Shown one piece after another: positions 1 through 9,222 of a stretch of 64,000 nt of DNA (position 1 is its first letter; each line of letters opens with the position of its first letter). The translations under genes were made by a program, and so were the position numbers. Source of the stretch: Sphingopyxis sp. PET50 (lineage in GTDB: Bacteria; Pseudomonadota; Alphaproteobacteria; Sphingomonadales; Sphingomonadaceae); NCBI RefSeq assembly GCF_025244705.1, contig NZ_CP104207.1, forward strand, positions 3,732,966 through 3,796,965, in the 5' to 3' direction. Under the pieces are notes generated by a model. That model searched no databases, had not been told where the DNA came from, and worked only from the letters and a program-made list of their open reading frames with translations.

Positions 1-10
1 GTTAGGTTTC

Positions 11-943
11 ATGACCAACAAGCCCGAAACCGTCAGCCTCTACCAGTTCTTTCAGCGCTTCCCTGATGAGAACGCCGCTCGCCGCTATTTCGAGCAAAAC
101 CGCTGGGCCGGTGAGGTGTCGTGTCCCCATTGCGGCAGCCTGTCGGTCGCTGAGGTCAAGAACCACAAGCCCATGCCCTACCGCTGCCGCGACTGCCGTC
201 AGCATTTCAGCGTCCGCACCGGCACCGTTCTCGCCGAAAGCCGTCTGCCGCTACACAAGTGGCTCATGGCGATCTACATGATGACCACCGCGCGCAAGGG
301 CATCCCTTCGACCCAGATGGCGCGCGAGCTTGGCATTACCCAGAAATCGGCATGGTTTCTCGCGCAGCGCATCCGCGAAACTTGGCTTGCCAAATCGGAC
401 GACGACATGGGCGATCATGTGCAGGTCGATGAAACCTTCATCGGCGGCAAGGAGAAGAACAAGCACGCTGCGAAGCGCCTTCACCTTGGCCGTGGCGGCG
501 TCGGTAAGACCGCCGTTGTCGGCATCCGCGACGAGAACGCCCAAGTCCGCGCTACCCCCGTCGCCGACACCACCGGCAAAACCCTCACCAGCTATGTGCA
601 AGCCAATGTGCCGGAAGGCGCCAGCGTCGTAACTGACGAGTTTTCGGCCTACCGTGGCCTCACCGGCAAGGGCTACATTCACCACACCGTCAATCACTCG
701 GCTGGCGAATATGTCCGTCACTACTGCATTCATACCAACGGCATCGAAAGCTTCTGGGCGCTCTTAAAGCGCGGCCATTATGGCATCTATCACTTCATGA
801 GTCAGAAGCACCTTCACCGCTACGTCAACGAGTTTGCCTTCCGCCAAAATACGCGCGAAGCTGGCACCATGGGCTTCATCGACCAGACCATTGGCCGCAT
901 GATCGGCAAGCGCCTCACCTACAAAGGTCTCATCCATGCCTGA
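11..943 (+). CDS. IS1595-family transposase
   Basis: A 310-residue DDE-type transposase. The N-terminal zinc ribbon has two CxxC pairs (C38/C41 and C59/C62), followed by an HTH-like stretch around residues 95-120 that suits DNA-end binding. The catalytic region shows D140 (in QVDETFIGGK), D209 (in VVTDEFSAYRG) and the HTNGIESFW block with E246. These are hallmarks of the ISXO2/IS1595 type. The length is normal for the family and the frame is intact, so it may be active. The left inverted repeat lies before the window and was not seen. The stop overlaps the next start by 8 bases. Confidence 0.9.
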   Translation: MTNKPETVSLYQFFQRFPDENAARRYFEQNRWAGEVSCPHCGSLSVAEVKNHKPMPYRCRDCRQHFSVRTGTVLAESRLPLHKWLMAIYMMTTARKGIPSTQMARELGITQKSAWFLAQRIRETWLAKSDDDMGDHVQVDETFIGGKEKNKHAAKRLHLGRGGVGKTAVVGIRDENAQVRATPVADTTGKTLTSYVQANVPEGASVVTDEFSAYRGLTGKGYIHHTVNHSAGEYVRHYCIHTNGIESFWALLKRGHYGIYHFMSQKHLHRYVNEFAFRQNTREAGTMGFIDQTIGRMIGKRLTYKGLIHA

Positions 944-1961
944 CGACAAGAAGATTATTGAGCCCATCGACGCCGACTTTGATGCAGTCGCAAAGGCTAT
1001 GATAACTCCGGCCACCCCTTTTTCTAAGGATAACAATAGGATGAGTGCAGGAACGGCTCTAACTCCGGCCACCCCCCGACAAGGCGTTCTCGACCTTGGC
1101 GTTGAGATTGAGCGCGTAGTGGCTGGCGTGGAGATGGGGGTTCTCGAAAACGGGATTCCCTATCTCACGCAGAGAGGTCTCGCGGAAATGTCGGGAGCGG
1201 CCCGATCGACTATCCAAGAGTTGACCCAAGAGTGGCAAGACTCGCAGAAATCTGGCGTTTTTTCCTCAAAACGCATCGTGTGGTTCAGGGAATACCTTGC
1301 GTCCAAGGGGTACGACGAGCCGCAGATGTTTATCGAAATCCACAAGGACGGCTCGCCTCATTATGCGTACCCCGACGTGGTTTGCATGGCCATCATCGAG
1401 TATTTTGCATTTGAGGCTCAGCGGACAAACCCCACGGCACTAGCCAATTTTCGCAACCTTGCGCGGTTTGGCCTGCAAAGCTTCATCTATGAGGCGCTTG
1501 GCTATACCCCGCCTGACCGGTGGAAATATCACCATGACCGCATCTCCCTTGTTCATGGCGCGGCCCCAGATGGGTATTTCATTATCTTCAATGAGGTCAG
1601 CGGCATGATCGTTGACCTGATCAACGCTGATTTGCCGGTCAACGACAAGACGATTCCGGACATTAGCGTAGGGCGTTGCTGGAGCGATCATTGGAAGGCC
1701 CACGGCCTTGAAGCGACTTTCGGAGCGCGGATCGAATATCAGCACAACTACCCTTCTTACTACCCGCAATCCGCCAGTAATCCGCAACCCGCCAAGGCAT
1801 ACCCCAACGAAGCGCTCGCCGAATTTCGGCGCTGGTTCCGGCATGAATATCTGACCACCCGCTTCCCTCGGTACATCCTGACGAAGGCGCACCTGTTGGG
1901 CGGTCAGGAACAGGCGAAGCAGATTGGCAGTTTGTATCAGCCAAAAGCGATTGAGGGCTAG
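936..1961 (+). CDS. Uncharacterised protein with phage P63C/antirepressor-like N-terminus, coupled to the transposase
   Basis: A 341-residue protein whose ATG lies inside the transposase 3' end (ATGCCTGA overlap), suggesting translational coupling. Residues around 52-75 (VLENGIPYLTQRGLAEMSG) resemble the N-terminal part of phage P63C or Bro/KilA-N-type proteins. The rest has no motif I recognise. The first 35 residues look different from the remainder and could be a separate short IS-associated ORF fused by read-through. The alternative start ATG at 1041 follows AAGGATAACAATAGG and would give a protein lacking that leader. Function is unknown. A phage-derived regulator or abortive-infection-type protein is possible but unproven. 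Confidence 0.5.
   Translation: MPDDKKIIEPIDADFDAVAKAMITPATPFSKDNNRMSAGTALTPATPRQGVLDLGVEIERVVAGVEMGVLENGIPYLTQRGLAEMSGAARSTIQELTQEWQDSQKSGVFSSKRIVWFREYLASKGYDEPQMFIEIHKDGSPHYAYPDVVCMAIIEYFAFEAQRTNPTALANFRNLARFGLQSFIYEALGYTPPDRWKYHHDRISLVHGAAPDGYFIIFNEVSGMIVDLINADLPVNDKTIPDISVGRCWSDHWKAHGLEATFGARIEYQHNYPSYYPQSASNPQPAKAYPNEALAEFRRWFRHEYLTTRFPRYILTKAHLLGGQEQAKQIGSLYQPKAIEG
1003..1075. repeat. 16-bp direct repeat, 57 bp apart
   Basis: The sequence TAACTCCGGCCACCCC occurs at 1003-1018 and again at 1060-1075, exactly 19 codons apart and in frame. It lies 60-130 bp after the transposase stop, where the right inverted repeat of an IS would be expected. Either copy could be that terminal repeat or a relic of one. 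The left end is outside the window, so pairing cannot be tested here. Confidence 0.5.
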
Positions 1962-2314
1962 CGGCTCGGATTTTGATCGTTCGAGAACAGATAGCGGGCA
2001 GCGACATATCCCAAACCGACGACCTGCAAAAACGTCTCCACCGTCACCGCTGTGACGAACCAAGGTGCCGTCTCGAAACTAAGGACGCCCGCGCCAACGA
2101 GAACCGTTAGCAGCGCATTGAAAGCTATCAAAACGCTGATCCACACGATAATCGACGTGGACCAGCCCTTTTGCAGGGTGAAAAACTGCTTTCGCCCATC
2201 AATCTCGACCCGAACCCGCTCAGCGGCGAGGAAGTCGACGTCCTTTTTCTCGTCGTCTTCGGTGACGCCGTCGATAATTGCGCCCTGTGCCTGAGTTCGG
2301 GTCGGCGCGTTCAA
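1958..2314 (-). CDS. Small two-helix membrane protein, TTG start
   Basis: A 118-residue protein with two hydrophobic segments (about residues 53-75 and 84-110) after a charged cytoplasmic-type N-terminus, so it is probably an inner-membrane protein. The start codon is TTG, placed one base after the TAA of the metallopeptidase gene upstream, which strongly implies translational coupling. The 3' end overlaps the end of the convergent ORF at 1958-1961. I do not recognise a family. Its constant neighbour is an ImmA/IrrE-like protease, so it may be that protease's membrane partner or substrate (inference). Confidence 0.6.
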   Translation of the reverse strand: MNAPTRTQAQGAIIDGVTEDDEKKDVDFLAAERVRVEIDGRKQFFTLQKGWSTSIIVWISVLIAFNALLTVLVGAGVLSFETAPWFVTAVTVETFLQVVGLGYVAARYLFSNDQNPSR

Positions 2315-2315
2315 T

Positions 2316-2807
2316 TTACAGCCACTTCATCCGATTCAAAATGACTTCCCTCGACACCAGGAACATACGGGAAAGTTCAGATGGGCTGGCAAAATCGACG
2401 TATTTTCTCAGCAAATCAAGCGGCACCAACAGCGCAGCAGCGAAGGCGTCTGCCTCCTGCTCTTCCGGCGGCTTGGGTGTCCCGTCATAAGACTGCATGC
2501 GTGGGAAAACCTGATAAGCGCCTTCGTCGTCCAGATAATCCTTATGCAGCATGTGGTGCCCAAGCTCATGGGCAATCGTGTATGTCTTTCGGTTGGTATG
2601 TAGATCGCGATTAATCACGATACGGCCGTTCATCGGCTCGGAATATCCGGCGACCTGATCGCCAATCTGGCCGTTAAACGTGGCGTAAACAACGTCGATG
2701 CCCTCCGCCTGAGCGATGGCCTCAGGGTCGATGGGGGCTTTCGTGATTTTGTATTTCGCCAACAGGTCGCGAGCGGCCCTTTTGGCGCGATCATAGTCAG
2801 CGGGCAT
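2316..2807 (-). CDS. ImmA/IrrE-type metallo-endopeptidase
   Basis: A 163-residue zinc metallopeptidase. The HELGH motif (H80, E81, H84) and the downstream glutamate in EEQEADAFAA (E118) supply the expected zinc ligands and catalytic Glu. ImmA/IrrE proteins cleave repressors and are common on phages, ICEs and toxin-antitoxin-like loci. The usual Xre-type HTH partner is absent; the co-transcribed gene encodes a two-helix membrane protein instead. The start ATG at 2807 has a purine-rich GGAACGGAGAAAG upstream. Probably a cytoplasmic protease of a mobile-element regulatory or defence unit. Confidence 0.85.
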   Translation of the reverse strand: MPADYDRAKRAARDLLAKYKITKAPIDPEAIAQAEGIDVVYATFNGQIGDQVAGYSEPMNGRIVINRDLHTNRKTYTIAHELGHHMLHKDYLDDEGAYQVFPRMQSYDGTPKPPEEQEADAFAAALLVPLDLLRKYVDFASPSELSRMFLVSREVILNRMKWL

Positions 2808-3155
2808 ATCTTTCTCCGTTCCCTATATGGACCCTTTTGAGTCAGGTGGCAAGGGAGGCGCCGGGAGCGCGGCTAGCTAGGTATATAGGCCCCAAAAATA
2901 AAATGGCGTCTGAAAGCCGCCGTTACGGGCGAGAAGGATAGTAAAATTTGATGTCGACAATCGCCTATCGCCGGTCCTCGCGAAATGCGAATAGGTCGGC
3001 TCAGACATGATCTTTAAGAATAGTGGGCCTGCTGAACGAATGGGGGGGCTGTCTTCTCCTCTTGTATGGTGAAGCTGGTGTTCGGCCTCTGGTCCGCCGG
3101 AGAAGCAAGAGCGCTGAACGTACCCGGAAAACGGGACGTGTTGGAGGAGGGATGT
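2808..3155. other. Divergent intergenic region between the metallopeptidase and TBDR1
   Basis: About 350 bp without a convincing gene. It must hold the promoter of the metallopeptidase pair (-) and of the receptor gene (+). The receptor's ribosome-binding site GGAGGAGG at 3143-3150 is clear. A CCCTATATGGACCC stretch near 2821-2834 is loosely similar to the palindrome described at 12067, 43529 and 54938, but too divergent to claim. Confidence 0.5.
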
Positions 3156-5518
3156 ATGCAAAAGGTGCAGGCGCGCCCTACGCGTCGCGTGGGAGAATTG
3201 AAACGCTTCAATATCTGCCGTCTGGGAGGTGCGGTCGCCAGTATTGCGCTGTCTCCTGTCTTGTTGATAGCCACCCCGGCTTATGCGCAAACCGATCCAG
3301 ACGATGCTGCGGCGAGTGCGCATACTGCCTCCGATCAGGAAATTATCGTTACGGCGCGCCGGCGCGACGAGGCGGAACAAGATGTGCCAATGTCGATCAC
3401 CGTCGTCGGACAAAAGGATCTGAACGAACGCGGGGTGCGAACTATCGCTGACCTGCCGTCCGTCGCGCCCGGCCTCACCACCAGCTACCAGGCGGGGCGC
3501 CGCGGCGAACTCATCTTCTCGCAGCGCGGTCAAGGACAGGCCTTCGGTGGGAGCGCTCCGGGCGTCGCGACCTATTTCGCCGACGTTCCCGATTTCGGGA
3601 CGGCGATCTATGACCTGTCGAACGTCGCGGTGCTCAAGGGACCGCAGGGCACGCTGTTCGGCCGCAACACCACCGGCGGTGCGGTGCTGCTGACTCCCGC
3701 AGCGCCCGAGGACGAATGGGGCGGCTATCTGGTCGGCCGCCTCGGCGACTATAAGCGGCGCGACGTCGAGTTCGCGGTGACCGGGCTTGAGCCGCCAAAG
3801 GCGTCCAGGTCCGCCTCAGCGGCCAATATCTGTCGCGCGATGGCTATGCGATCAACATCTTTGACGGGCGCGACGTGGTGAACGAGAATAAATTCTCGGT
3901 CCGCGGCAGCCTGATGATAAACCCCGTCGAGGGTTTCGAGAATTATACGATCTTCCAATATTCGCGGGTGAAGGAACGCGGCAGCGATAACCAGATCGTC
4001 TATATCAACACCGATCCGGCGATCGCGAGCCCGTTCAACCCCGCGCTGGCGCCTCCGGGAACTATCGATTTCTCGGTGGAGGGGGCGGCGGCAGTGGCCG
4101 ATCAGCTCGCGCGGGGGCCGCGGCGGATCAATGTTGACGGCGGCGCGCTGCATTATTCGAAATCGACGGGCGTCATCAACACGACGACGATCGGCGCGAC
4201 CGACAGCCTGACGCTGAAAAACATCTTCAGCTACCGCAAATATGACGATGGTCAGACCTTCGATTTCGACGGATCGCCGCTACCGATCGCGAACACCTTC
4301 AATCCGGTTTTCGGCACGCGCCAGATCACCGAAGAAGCGCAACTGCAATATCAGAAGGGGCCGTTCGAGGCGACAGCGGGCTTCTATTACGAAGATCGCA
4401 AGACGCCGCCCTATGTGCAGTTCGACTTCACGACCTTCTGGCCTTATCCGACGGGCGCCTTCGGCCCGTTGCCGCAACAGGGTGTCTATCATGCGATCAG
4501 CTATGATGTGTACGCCCGCTCGAAGAGTCGTGCCTTCTATGCCGAGGCGTCCTACACAATCGCCGACGCGTTGGAACTGACACTGGGCATTCGCCGGACG
4601 CATGATGATCGTTCGGGTGGCAATTCGACCGCGATCGTCGACAAGGTCACGGGTACCCCCATCACGACTACTGTCGCGTCAGGCGAAGCGACCTTCAACG
4701 CCACGACATGGAACGTCAGCGCGGTGTACAAGGCGACCGACGATCTCAATTTCTATGCAACCTATCGCCGCGGCTACAAGGCGGGCGGGGTCAACACGAC
4801 CTCGACGGGCGGCTTGCTGTTCAAGCCCGAATATGTCGACGATTATGAAGCGGGGATCAAATATAGCGGACTGATCGGCGGCGTCCGGGTCATGGCCAAT
4901 TTCGACGCCTTCTATGACGATTATACCAATATCCAGCGCAACGTGGTGCTGCCGGGAGCGGTCGTCTCCACCGAAACGCGTAATGCCGCGTCGGCGAAGG
5001 TCAAAGGCTTCGATTTCCAGTTCCGCGTGTCGCCTGCCGATATCGTCGATCTGGGTTTCGCGTACAGCTATATCGACGCCGAATATGGCACCTATACCGA
5101 GCCGCTCTATGGCGACTTGTCGGACAGCATGTTTCCGCTGACGCCGAAACATCAGTTCAACGTCGACCTCACGCTGCACGCGCCGGTTCCCGACCGGATC
5201 GGCGAGATTTCGGCGCGCACCAACCTGTCGTATCAGAGCAAGACCGCCTTTGGCGTGACCAACACGCTGAACGGCAACCCCGCGAACGACCTGGCTGTGC
5301 CGACATCGGTCGTTTCCGGGCGTGCGCTGATCAACTTCCGGCTCGACTGGAACCATATCATGCAGTCGAACTTCAGCCTGGGGCTGTTCGTGACCAACCT
5401 TACGGACAAGACCTATCCGATCGCGAGTGCGAACCTGCTGAACGGACCCAGCTTCGCATCGACCTATTCTTATGGGCCACCGCGGATGTGGGGCGTCGAG
5501 GCGCGCGTCGACTTCTGA
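3156..5518 (+). pseudogene. TonB-dependent receptor 1 (frameshifted)
   Basis: An outer-membrane TonB-dependent receptor for energised uptake. The ATG at 3156 follows GGAGGAGG with a spacing of 5. A signal peptide ends at ATPAYAQ, and a TonB-box/plug start (EIIVTARRRDEAEQDVP) follows. The plug signature LKGPQGTLFGRNTTGG is present and the C-terminal barrel ends in aromatic GVEARVDF. The frame is lost near 3798-3806: one missing G in the AAAGGCG stretch would restore reading into VQVRLSGQY and on to the stop at 5518. A strong terminator follows. No anti-sigma/sigma pair is next to it. If the indel is a sequencing error the receptor is complete at about 787 residues. Confidence 0.85.
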
Positions 5519-5531
5519 CAAAAGGGGGTAG

Positions 5532-5556
5532 GGTACGCGGACACGGTCCGCGTACC
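5532..5556. terminator. Perfect 11-bp hairpin, probable intrinsic terminator
   Basis: GGTACGCGGAC and GTCCGCGTACC pair perfectly around a 3-nt loop (ACG), followed by GTTTCTTT. It sits between the convergent TBDR1 and TetR genes, 13 bp after the receptor stop, and could serve both strands. Confidence 0.8.
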
Positions 5557-5572
5557 GTTTCTTTCGGAGCTT

Positions 5573-6248
5573 TCAGGACGGCGTCGTGGCGGGTTCGCTG
5601 TCGTGCGCGCCGGGCAGGTCTTCATATTGCGATATATAATGCTGCCACGCGGCAGTCGTCGTCGCCAGATCGCGCGTCGTCAGCAGATCGAGCATCAGCC
5701 CGCGCAGCGTCGCGATGTACAGTCGGCCATGCACCCGCGCGCCATCGGGCGTCATGCCCATTTGTTCGAAGCGCGCGGAGATCGTCGTCATCCAGTCGCC
5801 GACCAGCGTATCGAGGAGCGGGGCGGTGTGCGGCTCGGCCTTGGAGTGCGTGGCCGTACACTTCGACGAACAGCCGCAACGCACCGTCGAGCGCCGGATC
5901 GCATGTTCGCTCCCAGCTCAGGCGGAACACCTCCATAGGCGACATTTTGCGTTCGGAGAGCGACTGCGCCCACCGCCGGTTATCGCGCTCGATTTCCTCG
6001 ACCACCGCGACGAGCAGCCCTTCCTTGGTTCCGAAATGATAGCTGAGCAGCCGGTGGCTGGTACCAAGTTGCTCGGCAAGCTGGCGCAGCGAGAGGTCGG
6101 CGATCCCGTTCGCGCGAAGATAGGTGAGCGTGGCGGTGAGCATCCGCTGCCGGGTTTCCGAACGCGGCCCCTGCATCACTTCCGGAAGCTCTGAGGCGGG
6201 CTTCAGCCTGCGGCGTCGTGTCGTCTTGCGTTTCTGCCTTTCGGCCAT
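5573..6248 (-). pseudogene. TetR-family regulator, module A (frameshifted)
   Basis: A TetR-type repressor. The N-terminal HTH includes LSLRQLAEQLGTSHRLLSYHFGTKEGLL (read as two motif parts, residues about 53-80). The frame changes near 5845: similarity continues in another frame from AEPHTAPLLDTLVG to EYDDL-type C-terminal residues and the stop at 5573. It is the last gene of the minus-strand module A operon, 50 bp after the ligase stop. The recognition helix is nearly identical to that of the TetR at 42799-43416 (GTSHRVLSYHFGSKEG), so both probably read the same operator, the best candidate being the CCATATGG palindrome (inference). Confidence 0.75.
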
Positions 6249-6298
6249 GCCCTGTCCCGCCGCTCCCGTTGCTCATTGCCGCTCGGCAGGATCGCGCC

Positions 6299-7886
6299 TC
6301 ACTTGGCATTGGTCAACATGTCGCGCAAATCGCGCTTCAATATCTTGCCGAGCAGGCCGGTCGGCATCGCGTCGATGAAGCGTACTTCACGCGGGCGCTT
6401 GAAGGCCGACAATTTGGACTCGCAGATTTCGATGATGGTGGCCTCGAGTTCGCGTTCCGGCGCGGCGGCGACGACGAAGGCGACGGGAACCTCGTCGCGC
6501 ATCGGGTCGGGCTTGCCGACGACGGCGCATTCGACCACTCCCGGCACTGCTGCGATCACGGTTTCGATCTCGAGCGCGGCGACATTCTCGCCGCCGACCT
6601 TCAGCATGTCTTTGGCGCGGCCGGCGAAGAACAGCTCGCCGCCGGGCGCCATGCTGATCTCGTCGCCGGTGTCGAACCAGCCGTCGGCATCGAAGGCTTC
6701 GGCGGTGGCATCGGGGTCGTGGAGATATTCGTAAAAGAGCGAGAGGCCCGGAATGCCCCGGACGAACAGCCGCCCGATCTCGCCGGGCCCCGCCTCGCTG
6801 CCGTCGTCGCGGCGGATTGAAACCTGATATTCGGGACGCAGCCGGCCCATCGCGCCTTCGGGGCTAGGCAAAGCCCTGTTCGCTGGTGATGCAGGCCGAT
6901 ACCGTCTCGGTCATCCCGTACCAGCCGGTGGTCCGGATGCCCCAGCGCGTCTGCGCGATGCCGATGTCTCCGGCGAAGGCCCAGACGCGGTACCGATGCT
7001 GCGGCGGATCGTCGAGCGGCAGCAGCGCGCGGAGCGGGAAGGGCGACATGCTGGCCCAAGTGCAGCCGTGCCGCACCGACAGATCCCAGAAACGGCGCGC
7101 CGAAAAGCGCGGCGTCAGCACCGCGGACGCGCCCGCCCACATCGTCGAGAGCATCGAATAGGCGAGCGCGTTGGTGTGAAAGAGCGGGAAATGGACGATC
7201 GTGCGATCGTCTTTGCTGAGTTCGAGGACCGAGGCCATCGTGCGCGCCGCCCACAGCGCGTTCGCTTGCGTCCAGACGACCCCCTTCGGCCGCGAGGTGG
7301 TGCCCGAGGTGAATTGGATGCTGTTCGGCGCGAGCGGTTCGGCGGCCGCGCGGGCGGGAAGCGCGGCCGGGTCGCCGCGCAGGTCGGCGAGCGGGACGAC
7401 GCCGTCGCCCGGCACCGACGCGGGGGTGCGGCCCGAATCCGTCGCCGAGCAGGCGATCCAGCGGAAGGGATGGTCGAGCGCAGCGAACAGCGGCAGATAT
7501 TGTGGTTGGGTGATCGCCGCGACCGCGCCGCTGCGCGCAGCGAAATAGGCAAGTTCGTCTTCGGTCGAATGGGTGTTGGTGGTGACGACCACCGCGCCGA
7601 GCCGCGAGCAGGCAAACCAGATGAAGAGGAATTCGGGGCAATTGTCGGTGTGGAGCAGGACGAACTCGCCGGCCTTGACTCCGCGCGCGGCAAGTCCGGC
7701 GGCATAGGCGCGCGTTTCCTCGGCAAAGGCGGCATAGGTCCAGGTTTCGGCGGGCGCCTCGAAGGATTCCCAGGTCAGATAGGGCCGCTCACCATGCCGG
7801 CGTGCCTGCTCATCGACGAGCCACGGGACGTCGCGGCCAACGAAAGGATGGATTGCGGGCAGCGGCAGGGCGGTCGGGGCGGGCAT
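6299..7886 (-). pseudogene. AMP-forming acyl-CoA ligase, module A (frameshifted)
   Basis: An ANL-superfamily acyl-CoA synthetase: acid + ATP + CoA to acyl-CoA + AMP + PPi, cytosolic. The N-terminal part carries FTSGTTSRPKGVVW (P-loop) and the WYGMTE motif. The C-terminal part carries GWFDTGDE and the AGRAKDMLKVGGENV hinge. A frameshift near 6867 separates SEQGFA from LPSPEGAMGRL, and reading resumes to 6299. It starts 22 bp after the hydrolase stop, inside the module A operon. The closest relative in the window is the ligase at 48794-50355, which shares the FxGRDVPWLVD N-terminus. Substrate unknown. Confidence 0.85.
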
Positions 7887-7908
7887 GGCGATCCTCTCTT
7901 ACGACAGC

Positions 7909-8814
7909 TTAGTCGAGTTGGGCGAGCAATTCGCGGCAGAGGCCGAAGAAGATCGGCATCGCCTGCGGGCCGGGGAAGTGATGGACCGCCCCTTCGATCC
8001 GTTGCTGTTTAACCTTCACGCCGGCATCGGCGAGGCGCTTCGCATAAAGTTCGCCTTCGTCGCGGACCGGATCGTTCTCGATCGTGATGATGACTGCGGG
8101 CGGGAGCCCCGCGAAATCGCCGGCAAGCAATGGCGAGATTTCCGGGTTCTGCCGATCGATCCCCGGCGCATATTGGTCATAGGCCCAGACGAGCTGGCGC
8201 TTGGTCAGCACATAGCCGTCGGCGAATTCCTCGATCGACGGACAGGACAGGCTGGCATCGACGAGCGGCGCGAAGAGGAACTGGAAGGCGAGTTGCGGCG
8301 AACCGCGCCGATGCGATCGCCCGGCAAGCGCCGCCGCCAGATTGCCGCCGCTGCTTTCTCCCGCGATGCCAACGCGGTTCGGGTCGACGTCGATTTCGGC
8401 CGCATGCGCAAAAGTCCATTTCAACGCGGCATCGCCATCGTCGAGCGGCCCCGGATAGCTCGCCTCGGGCGACAAGCGCTGATCGACCGCGACCACGACG
8501 CAGCCGACGATCTTGGCGGTCGCGCGGCGCAGCGGGTCCATCTGGTCGAGCGTTGTGCGCGTGAAGGAGCCGCCGCGCGTCCATACCGCCGCGGCGAAGG
8601 GACCTTCGCCTTCGGGTGTGTAGATACGCAATGTCAACGGTTGGCCGTCGCCGCCCTCGATGACGACATCCTCGACCTTGCCGATTTCGAGCGGCGGATC
8701 GGTGCGCACGAGCTTGGCCGCGGCGTCACGAAATTCCTGAACCGTCGCTTCGGGCGGCTGAGCGATATCCTCCATCGCTTTCAAAAAAGCGGCGGCATCG
8801 GGAGAAAGCGGCAT
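7909..8814 (-). CDS. HSL-type alpha/beta hydrolase, module A, altered oxyanion motif
   Basis: A 301-residue hydrolase of the hormone-sensitive-lipase/esterase family. The nucleophile motif GESSGG puts Ser at residue 154. The acid lies near ENDPVRDEGE and the catalytic His near GAVHHF. The family's oxyanion-hole HGG is replaced by RGG (residues 80-82, context VWTRGGSF), while the paralogue at 56802 keeps HGG at the same position. The gene begins 3 bp after the DUF59 stop, so it is operonic. It would cleave an ester or lactone, if still active. Confidence 0.85.
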   Translation of the reverse strand: MPLSPDAAAFLKAMEDIAQPPEATVQEFRDAAAKLVRTDPPLEIGKVEDVVIEGGDGQPLTLRIYTPEGEGPFAAAVWTRGGSFTRTTLDQMDPLRRATAKIVGCVVVAVDQRLSPEASYPGPLDDGDAALKWTFAHAAEIDVDPNRVGIAGESSGGNLAAALAGRSHRRGSPQLAFQFLFAPLVDASLSCPSIEEFADGYVLTKRQLVWAYDQYAPGIDRQNPEISPLLAGDFAGLPPAVIITIENDPVRDEGELYAKRLADAGVKVKQQRIEGAVHHFPGPQAMPIFFGLCRELLAQLD

Positions 8815-8817
8815 GAT

Positions 8818-9222
8818 TCAGACCTCCTCGGTTGCGGGCTCCGTTACGGTATCGCGTTCTTGCCATTGGCGCGGGCGGACCGGCGCGACTGCGCGCGACT
8901 TCGCGCGCGCGCCATAGAGAATGTCGCGTCCGGCAGGGGTCATCTCGGCCTCGCTCCACGGCCGGCCGTTGTCGATGGCGATGACGACTTCGCCGACCTC
9001 GTCGATTTCGGTCAGTCGCTCCTCGATCCCCATCATGATGCTGCCGATCATCGTGCACCAAGGGGAGGTGGGGCGGAGCGCGATACGCACCGTCCCGTCC
9101 GTTTCGATATCGAGCCCGGTGACGAGCCCCATGTCGACGATGCTCATTCCCGCATTGCAGCGAACGCTGCACGGGTCATACACGGTGGCGAGCGCTGCAT
9201 TGATCCGGTCGCGCACGCTCAT
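8818..9222 (-). CDS. DUF59/MIP18-like (metal-sulfur cluster assembly-type) protein, module A
   Basis: A 134-residue protein with a DUF59 core: VYDPCSV followed by MSIVDMGLVTGL and a CTMIGSIMMGIEERL helix. The family usually has YDPE; here Glu is Cys. DUF59 members include Fe-S assembly factors and PaaD-like proteins that serve oxygenases. Its ATG overlaps the amidohydrolase stop (ATGA, 9219-9222), and the second copy at 44690 has the same arrangement. A dedicated partner or maturation factor for that amidohydrolase is likely (inference). Confidence 0.75.
   Translation of the reverse strand: MSVRDRINAALATVYDPCSVRCNAGMSIVDMGLVTGLDIETDGTVRIALRPTSPWCTMIGSIMMGIEERLTEIDEVGEVVIAIDNGRPWSEAEMTPAGRDILYGARAKSRAVAPVRPRQWQERDTVTEPATEEV

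Noticed and set aside
2821-2834. CCCTATATGGACCC as a fourth copy of the CCATATGG palindrome
   Set aside because: The core has an extra base and the outer TTGT/ACAA arms are missing; its position before the metallopeptidase gene does not fit the module.
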